Positions 1 through 5,150 of a stretch of 5,699 nt of DNA are shown here, piece after piece (positions within the stretch are counted from its first letter, which is position 1; the number at the start of each line of letters is the position of its first letter). Under the pieces are notes generated by a model. It was given only the letters and a program-made list of their open reading frames with translations, was not told where the DNA came from and searched no databases. The translations under genes were made by a program, and so were the position numbers. Source of the DNA: Steroidobacteraceae bacterium (GTDB lineage: Bacteria > Pseudomonadota > Gammaproteobacteria > Steroidobacterales > Steroidobacteraceae); the NCBI GenBank assembly GCA_021325695.1, contig JAJTCR010000113.1, positions 1 through 5,699 of the forward strand, in the 5' to 3' direction.

Positions 1-598
1 GCTCGGCGTCTCGGGCTACGACGAGGCGATCTCGATACCGAGCGAGCACGCCCACCAGATGGCGTTGCGCATCCAGCAGGTCCTCGAACACGAGACCAAT
101 ATCCCCGCGGTCACCGATCCCCTCGGCGGTTCGTACTACGTCGAGTTCCTGACGGCCGAGCTCGAGCGCCGTGCCTGGGAGTTCGACGAGCAGATCCTCG
201 CGCAGGGCGGTTTCCTCGCCGCGCTTGACTCGGGTTGGCTGCACGCGCGCGCGCGCGAGAATCAGCACACGCAGGCGCTAGCCGAGGCGCGGGGCGAGCG
301 CAAGGTCGTCGGAGTCAATTGCTTCCAGGACGACGTCGCGCCCTGGGAGGTGGACGGCTTTCCGCCCATCACCGACGCATATCCGGTCGCGCTCGAGCGA
401 CTGCACGCGGTTCGGCGTGAACGGCACGAGTCGGCCGCATCCGCCGCGATGCGCGACCTCGAGGCCACGTGCCGCGAGCCGACCCGCAACCTGATGCCGG
501 CGATGCTGCAGGCACTCGACGCCGAGGTCACGCTCGGCGAGATCGGCGACATCTATCGCCAGACGTGGGGCGACTGGCAGACACCCGAGCTGGTCTGA
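1..598 (+). CDS. Acyl-CoA mutase large subunit, B12-dependent (C-terminal part, 5' end off window)
   Basis: This is the end of the catalytic (substrate-binding) subunit of a methylmalonyl-CoA mutase-family enzyme, which rearranges acyl-CoA carbon skeletons by adenosylcobalamin radical chemistry in the cytoplasm. The first whole codon is at position 2, and about 198 residues are visible up to TGA at 596-598. The visible start reads GVSGYDEAISIPSEHA, followed by ALRIQQVLEHETNIP and TDPLGGSYYVE, which is the conserved end of the family's TIM-barrel domain. A helical tail ends in GEIGDIYRQTWGDW, matching the usual GEIsd.lR.vwGe ending. The protein stops there with no B12-binding domain; that domain is the next gene. 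Separate subunits are typical of isobutyryl-CoA and 2-hydroxyisobutyryl-CoA mutases rather than of fused methylmalonyl-CoA mutase. Residues that set substrate choice lie upstream of the window, so the substrate is open. The ATG at 59 is internal and not a start. Confidence 0.93.
   Translation, partial: LGVSGYDEAISIPSEHAHQMALRIQQVLEHETNIPAVTDPLGGSYYVEFLTAELERRAWEFDEQILAQGGFLAALDSGWLHARARENQHTQALAEARGERKVVGVNCFQDDVAPWEVDGFPPITDAYPVALERLHAVRRERHESAASAAMRDLEATCREPTRNLMPAMLQALDAEVTLGEIGDIYRQTWGDWQTPELV
240..257. repeat. 18-base alternating purine-pyrimidine tract (GC-rich)
   Basis: Bases 240-257 alternate strictly between pyrimidine and purine, mostly CG steps, inside the mutase large-subunit gene where they encode an Ala-Arg repeat. 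Such tracts can in principle adopt left-handed DNA under supercoiling. In a GC-rich gene it may simply be codon bias. Confidence 0.5.
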
Positions 599-611
599 GC
601 GGGTTCGCCAC

Positions 612-617
612 GGAGGA
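612..617 (+). promoter_or_regulatory. Ribosome binding site of mutase small subunit
   Basis: GGAGGA lies 6 bases before the ATG at 624, a near-ideal Shine-Dalgarno match. It supports that start and independent re-initiation after the large-subunit stop at 598. Confidence 0.8.
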
Positions 618-623
618 CACACC

Positions 624-1067
624 ATGCCTGAAGCCCGTCACGAAGACGCCTCGTCGTCGTCAACCGCCGCCGCGCACGTCGGGGGCGTCAGCCGCATCCT
701 GCTGGCGAAGACGGCGCTGGACGGTCACTGGCGCGGAATCTCCGTCGTCGCGCGTGCACTGCGCGACGGCGGATTCCAGGTGATCCTGGGCGGCATGAGC
801 ACGGGCGCGGAGATCGTGCGGGCCGCGGTGGACGAGGACGTCGACCTGGTCGGGCTCAACGTGGGCGGCCACGTCGAGGTCGCCGAGCGCATCGTCGCGG
901 AGCTGCGCGCGGCCCGTCCCGAACTGCCGGTGTTCGCGGGCGGCATCATCGCCCCGTGGGCCGCGAAGCGGTTGCGCGCGCTCGGCGTCGAGGTATTTCC
1001 ACCCGGCTCGCCGCTCGACGCGATCGTCGCGTGTGCGCGGAAGCTGACGGGTGACGCTGGCGGCTGA
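624..1067 (+). CDS. Cobalamin-binding small subunit of acyl-CoA mutase
   Basis: This 147-residue protein is the B12-binding (Rossmann-like) subunit that pairs with the large subunit encoded just upstream. RILLAKTALDGHWRG (residues 24-38) carries the DxHxxG motif, with His35 expected to be the lower axial cobalt ligand. The final GG motif is FAGGII (104-109), followed by EVFPPGSPLDAIV, the usual C-terminal element (compare tPGTPl..Iv). The middle motif, normally SxL about 41 residues after DxHxxG, reads NVG at 79-81 within GLNVGGH and appears about two residues shorter than in methylmalonyl-CoA mutases. The first roughly 22 residues are rich in Ser and Ala, including a TCG-repeat-encoded Ser run, and look like a disordered extension. 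The length suits stand-alone small subunits, which are usually about 135-150 residues. Expected to work in the cytoplasm and to be co-transcribed with the large subunit. Confidence 0.92.
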   Translation: MPEARHEDASSSSTAAAHVGGVSRILLAKTALDGHWRGISVVARALRDGGFQVILGGMSTGAEIVRAAVDEDVDLVGLNVGGHVEVAERIVAELRAARPELPVFAGGIIAPWAAKRLRALGVEVFPPGSPLDAIVACARKLTGDAGG

Positions 1068-1074
1068 GTCAATC

Positions 1075-1094
1075 GGCGATCGGAACGGATCGCC
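1075..1094. repeat. Perfect 7-bp inverted repeat after mutase operon
   Basis: GGCGATC (1075-1081) and GATCGCC (1088-1094) pair perfectly around a 6-base loop, starting 7 bases after the small-subunit stop. There is no T-run after it, so it is not a classical intrinsic terminator. It could protect the mRNA 3' end or take part in factor-dependent termination. Confidence 0.5.
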
Positions 1095-1106
1095 TGGCGT
1101 CCGATC

Positions 1107-1159
1107 CCGGATCTTGGGCCCGGCTCCGAAAACCGACATGTCGCCGGCCCAAGACCCGG
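1107..1159. terminator. Long imperfect hairpin between convergent genes, possible bidirectional terminator
   Basis: Pairing runs CCGG (1107-1110) with CCGG (1156-1159), one A-C mismatch, then TCTTGGGCC (1112-1120) with GGCCCAAGA (1146-1154), a bulged C at 1121, and GGC (1122-1124) with GCC (1143-1145). That gives about 16 pairs around an 18-base loop, which itself overlaps the palindrome CGACATGTCG (1134-1143). It sits between the mutase operon and the leftward MeaB gene, where a shared terminator would be expected. Neither strand has a U-tract after the stem, so intrinsic termination is unproven. Confidence 0.45.
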
Positions 1160-1196
1160 ACCGAAAGCCGAAGACGGCCTTCCGACGAACGCTTTG

Positions 1197-2150
1197 TTAC
1201 GGCGCTAGGACTCCACGCAGCAACGACGCTCCCGCGAGGGCGAGGTCGGTCCGGCCGGACTGGACGTCTTCGAGCAGCGCCGCGAACTCGGCACTGCGCA
1301 TGGTCGATGCGATGCGCGCGTCGAGCTGCGCCGACAGCACGCCCTGCAGCGCGAGCCGAAGCAACCGCTGCTGCCGCCGTGGCATCGCCCCCGTGTCCGT
1401 GAGCCACGAGCGGTGGGCGGCGATCGCGGCCCAGACTTCGTCCGTGCCGCGGTCCTCGCTCGCCACGGTCTCGACGATCGGTGGACGCCACGCGCCGGGC
1501 GCCGCGTGCTGCACCGTGCGTTCGAGGTCGAGCCGCATCGTTCGTGCGCCGTCGCGATCGGCCTTGTTGAGCACGAAAACGTCGGCCATCTCCAGCAGCC
1601 CGGCCTTGACGGCCTGCACTTCGTCGCCGGCGCCCGGGTTCATCACGACCACGGTCGTGGTCGCCGCCTCGACGATGTCGAATTCCGTCTGCCCGACGCC
1701 GACCGTTTCGATCACGATCCACGGCCAGCCCGCGGCATCGAGCGCGCGAATCGCGAACGGCGCGGCCAGCGAGAGCCCGCCCGCACCGTTGTCCGCCGTC
1801 ATCGAGCGCACGAAGACACGCTCGTCGGAGGTCGTGTGCTCCATGCGCAGCCGGTCGCCGAGGACCGCCCCGCGCGTGAGCGGCGACACCGGGTCCAGCG
1901 CAAGCACCGCGACGCGGTCGTTGCGGCGCACCGCGGACTTGAGCATGGAGCCCACGAGCGTCGACTTGCCGGCGCCCGGCGCGCCGGTCACGCCGACCGT
2001 GGCGGCACGGCCCGTGTGCGGCGCCAGCACGGCATCGAGCCCGGGCGCGTCGAGCGGCCGGCGGTCGATCAGCGTGATCGTGCGCGCGATGGCCGCCCGG
2101 TCGCCCCGCAGCACACGCTCCAGCAGGTCTGCCGGGCCGGTCGCCGTCAA
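1197..2150 (-). CDS. meaB: MeaB/ArgK-type P-loop GTPase, B12-mutase chaperone
   Basis: This 317-residue G3E-family GTPase would bind the mutase, gate delivery of adenosylcobalamin and help eject damaged cofactor. Motifs in order are Walker A GAPGAGKST (56-64), the Mg-binding loop DPVSPLTRGAVLGDR (86-100), ETVGVGQTE (148-156), the switch III-like stretch DEVQAVKAGLLEMAD (176-190), and the base-recognition motif NKAD (195-198) with TVAS (228-231) behind it. A helical C-terminal arm follows, as in MeaB dimers. The length matches the family (about 310-340). The start is TTG at 2150-2148, one base after the stop of the dehydrogenase gene (TGAGTTG), with AAGG at 2163-2160 nine bases ahead; the arrangement suggests translational coupling. 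The segment RSMTADNGAGGLS (115-127) differs from the usual RS/P...G.LGG form. It faces the mutase operon rather than following it, but its neighbour strongly suggests that mutase is its client. Confidence 0.93.
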   Translation of the reverse strand: MTATGPADLLERVLRGDRAAIARTITLIDRRPLDAPGLDAVLAPHTGRAATVGVTGAPGAGKSTLVGSMLKSAVRRNDRVAVLALDPVSPLTRGAVLGDRLRMEHTTSDERVFVRSMTADNGAGGLSLAAPFAIRALDAAGWPWIVIETVGVGQTEFDIVEAATTTVVVMNPGAGDEVQAVKAGLLEMADVFVLNKADRDGARTMRLDLERTVQHAAPGAWRPPIVETVASEDRGTDEVWAAIAAHRSWLTDTGAMPRRQQRLLRLALQGVLSAQLDARIASTMRSAEFAALLEDVQSGRTDLALAGASLLRGVLAP

Positions 2151-2151
2151 C

Positions 2152-3321
2152 TCACAGTGCCTTGCGCAGCAGCGGAACCAGTTCGTCCGGGTTGGCGATC
2201 GGTCGCGGATTGGTGCCGCACCAGATGTCCTGGAACGTGTAGCCCGCGAGCGGGCCGAGGTCCGCCTCCTTGAGACCGACCGCGGTCAGGCTGCGCGGCA
2301 TGCCGAGGCCCCGGATCGCCTCGTCGGCGAGCACGTGCGCGGGCCGGTTCGGCTGGCCGAACGCAATGCTGATCAGCTGCTGGCGCTCGCCATTGACCGG
2401 GCGGTTGTACTCGAGCGCGAACGGTGCCATCACGCACGACGTATAGCCGTGCGGCACGTTGAACGAGCCGCCGAGCGCGTGACCGATCGCGTGGCTGATG
2501 CCCATCGGCAGGCCGCAGACGATCGATACCATCGAGCACCAGGCGCCCATCTGGCACATCTGCCGCGCCTCGAGGTCGGCGCCGTTGGCCTTGACGCGCG
2601 GCAGTCCCTGCGAGAGCAACCGCACCGCGTTCATCGCCATGCCGTCGTAGTAGTCGTTCGAGCCCAGCGATCCGAGCGTCTCGAACGCGTGGTCGAACGA
2701 TCGCACGCCGGTCGACAGCCAGATCCACTCGGGCGTGTGCACCGTGAGCAACGGATCGAGGATCACTGCCTTCGCCGTCATGCTCGGGTGCATGTACCCC
2801 TGCTTGACGTTGCTGACCTTGTCGGTCGCGCCGGACAATGCGTTGAACTCGCCGCCGGAGAGGGTCGTCGGCGCGATCACCACGGGCAGGTCGGGTCCCT
2901 CGAACGCCGGCGCGGTCACCGAGTGGTCGGCGTTCACGACCAGGTGATAGGGCTCCATCGATTCCGGCGTCCGCAATCCGTGCTTGAGACAGATCGCGAG
3001 GATCTTGGTCAGGTCGGTCGCGGACCCGCCGCCGATCGAGGCGAGCATGTCCGGCGAGACTTTCTCGGCGGCAACGGTCGCGGCCGAGACGTCTTCACGC
3101 GGCACGTGCGGACGCACGTGGTCGAACACGCCGACGAGCTTCGAGCCGAGCGCCGTGCGCACTTTCTCGATCCCGTCGGTCTGCGTATTCAAGGTGTGGC
3201 TGCACACCAGGAACACTCGCCGGGCGCCGAGCCGCTCCGCCTCTTCGGCGAGCGCCTCCGCCACCGGTCGTCCGCTGTGCACGCGCTCGAGCGCAGTGAG
3301 TCCGATCATCGTCCGGTACAT
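2152..3321 (-). CDS. Iron-containing alcohol dehydrogenase family protein, maleylacetate-reductase-like
   Basis: This 389-residue protein belongs to the group III (FucO/maleylacetate reductase) NAD(P)-dependent dehydrogenases. The N-terminal dinucleotide-binding part holds SIGGGSATDLTK (95-106). PTTLSGGE (151-158) has the one-residue-shorter spacing of maleylacetate reductases (PTTyAGSE) instead of the alcohol dehydrogenase form PTTaGTGSE. The C-terminal helical domain keeps GISHAIGHALGGSFNVPHG (274-292), with His277, His281 and His291 aligning to FucO His263, His267 and His277. The other metal motif, normally GxDALTHAxE, reads GVRSFDHAFE (205-214): His211 is kept, the Asp ligand is Arg207 and a new Asp210 precedes the His. 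The activity is probably reduction or oxidation of a hydroxy/oxo acid or alcohol; the substrate is unknown and metal dependence uncertain. The start ATG at 3321-3319 has GGAGC six bases ahead (Met5 is an alternative). It is first in a leftward operon with meaB. Confidence 0.9.
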   Translation of the reverse strand: MYRTMIGLTALERVHSGRPVAEALAEEAERLGARRVFLVCSHTLNTQTDGIEKVRTALGSKLVGVFDHVRPHVPREDVSAATVAAEKVSPDMLASIGGGSATDLTKILAICLKHGLRTPESMEPYHLVVNADHSVTAPAFEGPDLPVVIAPTTLSGGEFNALSGATDKVSNVKQGYMHPSMTAKAVILDPLLTVHTPEWIWLSTGVRSFDHAFETLGSLGSNDYYDGMAMNAVRLLSQGLPRVKANGADLEARQMCQMGAWCSMVSIVCGLPMGISHAIGHALGGSFNVPHGYTSCVMAPFALEYNRPVNGERQQLISIAFGQPNRPAHVLADEAIRGLGMPRSLTAVGLKEADLGPLAGYTFQDIWCGTNPRPIANPDELVPLLRKAL

Positions 3322-3325
3322 GGCC

Positions 3326-3330
3326 GCTCC
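3326..3330 (-). promoter_or_regulatory. Ribosome binding site of dehydrogenase gene
   Basis: Read on the minus strand, GGAGC ends 4 bases before the ATG at 3321, and its GGAG core is 5 bases away. This favours Met1 over the in-frame Met5. Confidence 0.65.
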
Positions 3331-3363
3331 GTGGGAAGGCCGGGAAAAGTCCCTGTGCGCGTG

Positions 3364-3392
3364 ATTGTATCGATCATACCGATGGTGTACAA
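3364..3392 (-). promoter_or_regulatory. Predicted sigma-70-type promoter for dehydrogenase-meaB operon
   Basis: On the minus strand, TTGTAC (3392-3387) and TACAAT (3369-3364) are separated by exactly 17 bases. The -10 box matches TATAAT at 5 of 6 positions; the -35 box matches only the TTG. It lies in the A+T-rich part of the divergent gap, about 43 bases before the dehydrogenase start. The spacer contains ACCGATGGT (3378-3386), a small inverted repeat resembling the palindrome at 3419. Confidence 0.5.
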
Positions 3393-3393
3393 A
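3365..3393 (+). promoter_or_regulatory. Weak candidate rightward promoter for ligase-tetR operon
   Basis: TTGTAT (3365-3370) and TACAAA (3388-3393) are 17 bases apart on the plus strand, mirroring the leftward promoter because TTGTA and TACAA form an inverted repeat here. Box matches are modest (3 of 6 and 4 of 6). An alternative -10 is TATACA at 3412-3417, next to the palindrome, but it lacks a good -35. The true rightward start site is undecided. Confidence 0.3.
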
Positions 3394-3412
3394 GTATTAC
3401 TGATAGGAAGAT

Positions 3413-3432
3413 ATACAGACCAGCTGGTATTG
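3413..3432. promoter_or_regulatory. Probable TetR-type operator (palindrome) in divergent promoter region
   Basis: ACCAGCTGGT at 3419-3428 is a perfect 10-base palindrome inside ATACAGACCAGCTGGTATTG, where the outer flanks are partly symmetric. Perfect dyads of this size and ACC...GGT form are common TetR-family targets. The site is between the divergent genes and about 64 bases before the ligase start, so a bound repressor could block the rightward promoter. The likely binder is the TetR protein encoded at 5151; this is inference. Confidence 0.5.
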
Positions 3433-3481
3433 CGCTGCAAGAGGCGCCGCCATGGCTTCCGGCCGTCGCCGGGACATCGCA

Positions 3482-3487
3482 AGAGGG
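3482..3487 (+). promoter_or_regulatory. Ribosome binding site of acyl-CoA ligase
   Basis: AGAGGG stands 4 bases before the ATG at 3492. The match is moderate and the spacing slightly short, but it supports this start over the out-of-frame ATG at 3452. Confidence 0.55.
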
Positions 3488-3491
3488 ATCG

Positions 3492-5144
3492 ATGAACGCC
3501 CACTCCACCACTTCCGAACCCGGGACTGCCCGCGGCCATTCGGACCCGCGCGTGCCCCCGCGCGAGCAGTGCGTCGTCCGGTACCTGATCGACCGCTGGG
3601 CCAGGGAACGCGGCGACCAGCCCTACGTCCTGTTCGACGGCGGACGGCAGTGGACCTATCGGGAACTGCGGGAGCGCGTGGTTGCGGTTGCAGTCGGCCT
3701 GCAGAAGCTCGGGGTGAAGCAGGGAGACCACGTGTTGTGCTGGCAGCCCAACACGCCGGAGATGCTGCTCACCTACTACGCGCTCAATTACCTCGGGGCG
3801 GTCTACGTGCCGATCAACACCGCGTATCGGGGCGGCGTGCTCGAGCACGTGATCGAGAACTCGGATGCAAGGCTCGGCGTGGTCCACGCCGACCTCCTCC
3901 CGCGGCTCAAGGAGGTTCCGCTCGCCAGGCTCGAGCGGCTCGTCATCACCGGTGCAGCCGAGTCACCGCCGGCGCCGTTGCCCGCGGTCTCATTCTCGAC
4001 GCTGCCGGGCAAGCCGGGGGAATTGCTGCCGCTCGTGCGGCCGATCGAGCCGTGGGATACGCAGTCGATCATCTACACCTCGGGCACGACCGGACCGTCG
4101 AAAGGCGTGCTCTCGTCGTACCTGCACATGTACACGAACCCGGGTCCCGAGTCCTGGCACTTCATCGACGGCACCGACCGCTTCCTCGTCAACATGCCGA
4201 TGTTCCACATCGGCGGCATGGGGCTGCCGTTCGCGATGCTCGTGCGCGGCGGTTCCTGCGTGCTGCCGGAACGTTTCTCGACCGACACGTTCTGGCCGCT
4301 CGTGCGCGATACCGAGGTCACCGCCGTGTTCCTGCTCGGCGTGATGGCGACGTTCCTGCTCAAGGCGCCGCCGGGACCGCAGGACCGTGACCACAAGGTC
4401 CGCAAGTGCTTCATCGTGCCGCTCAACGACGGCGCGCAGGAGGTTCACGAGCGTTTCGGCGTGGACGTCTACACGATCTTCAACATGACCGAGATCTCCT
4501 CACCGATCGTGTCGGAGCCCAATCCCAGGGTGCGCGGCACGTGCGGCAAGGTCCGCGCGGGCGTCCAGGTGCGGCTCGTCGACGAACACGACTGCGAGGT
4601 CGCGGTGGGCGAGGTGGGCGAGATGCTGGTCCGTACCGACCGGCCGTGGGCCATGAACAGCGGCTACTACAAGAATCCCGAGGCCACGGCCCGTGCCTGG
4701 CGCAACGGCTGGTTCCACACGGGCGACGCATTCCGCGTGGACGAGGCGGGCAACTTCTTCTTCGTCGACCGCATCAAGGACGCGATCCGGCGCCGCGGCG
4801 AAAACATCTCGTCGTTCGAGGTGGAGGCCGAGATCGTGCGCTTCCCGGCGGTGCGCGAGGCCGCGGCGATCGCCGTGCCAAGCGAACTCGGCGAGGACGA
4901 GGTGATGGCGATCGTCGCTGCCGCGCCCGGACAGACGGTCGACCCGGCCGCGTTGATCGAGTTCCTGCGCGACCGCCTCGCGTACTTCATGATCCCGCGT
5001 TACGTGCGCGTGCTGCCGGAACTGCCGAAGACCCCTTCGGCGAAGGTACTCAAGACGGACCTGCGTCGCGAGGGGATCACTGCGGATACCTGGGACCGCG
5101 AGAAAGCCGGTATCGTCGTCCGCCGGGACCGCATCGGGAGCTGA
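3492..5144 (+). CDS. AMP-forming acyl-CoA ligase (CaiC-like, ANL superfamily)
   Basis: This 550-residue enzyme should activate a carboxylic acid with ATP to an acyl-adenylate and then to its CoA thioester, in the cytoplasm. The phosphate-binding loop is YTSGTTGPSKG (195-205). The adenine/Mg motif is FNMTEISSP, with NMTE at 331-334. The ribose-binding Asp is in WFHTGD (407-412, Asp412). The hinge and C-terminal lid start at DRIKDAIRRRGENIS (426-440), and the expected adenylation Lys is Lys518 in PKTPSAKVLK, where the usual Gly before the Lys is Ala. Overall wording (NMPMFHIGGMG, VDRIKDAIRRRGENIS) is nearest to crotonobetaine/carnitine-CoA ligase-type proteins, but that does not fix the substrate. 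The length is normal (about 510-560), with roughly 18 poorly conserved N-terminal residues. It is first in a rightward operon with a TetR gene 6 bases later and divergent from the dehydrogenase. A natural role is feeding the B12 mutase with its acyl-CoA. Confidence 0.92.
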   Translation: MNAHSTTSEPGTARGHSDPRVPPREQCVVRYLIDRWARERGDQPYVLFDGGRQWTYRELRERVVAVAVGLQKLGVKQGDHVLCWQPNTPEMLLTYYALNYLGAVYVPINTAYRGGVLEHVIENSDARLGVVHADLLPRLKEVPLARLERLVITGAAESPPAPLPAVSFSTLPGKPGELLPLVRPIEPWDTQSIIYTSGTTGPSKGVLSSYLHMYTNPGPESWHFIDGTDRFLVNMPMFHIGGMGLPFAMLVRGGSCVLPERFSTDTFWPLVRDTEVTAVFLLGVMATFLLKAPPGPQDRDHKVRKCFIVPLNDGAQEVHERFGVDVYTIFNMTEISSPIVSEPNPRVRGTCGKVRAGVQVRLVDEHDCEVAVGEVGEMLVRTDRPWAMNSGYYKNPEATARAWRNGWFHTGDAFRVDEAGNFFFVDRIKDAIRRRGENISSFEVEAEIVRFPAVREAAAIAVPSELGEDEVMAIVAAAPGQTVDPAALIEFLRDRLAYFMIPRYVRVLPELPKTPSAKVLKTDLRREGITADTWDREKAGIVVRRDRIGS

Positions 5145-5150
5145 GTCAAG

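Noticed and set aside
240..257. The alternating GC tract as a functional Z-DNA element
   Set aside because: It is short, lies within a coding region and is explained by Ala-Arg codons in high-GC DNA; kept only as a sequence repeat.
59..598. ATG at 59 as the start of a short separate gene
   Set aside because: The same frame is open to the left edge and its translation is conserved mutase sequence upstream of that Met, so it is an internal Met of a truncated gene.
1051..3495. An 814-codon open frame on the plus strand covering the whole leftward operon
   Set aside because: It is antisense to two well-supported genes, its product is Arg/Ser/Ala-rich with no recognisable domain, and long antisense frames are common in high-GC DNA. 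It also starts inside the mutase small-subunit gene.
3452..4390. An ATG-started open frame beginning 40 bases before the ligase gene
   Set aside because: It is out of frame with the ligase, overlaps it for most of its length and gives an Arg/Ala-rich sequence with no family motifs; the ligase frame has complete ANL motifs.
3492..5144. Assigning the ligase as carnitine/crotonobetaine-CoA ligase
   Set aside because: Similarity of general ANL wording does not set the substrate, and no other carnitine-metabolism gene is present in the window.
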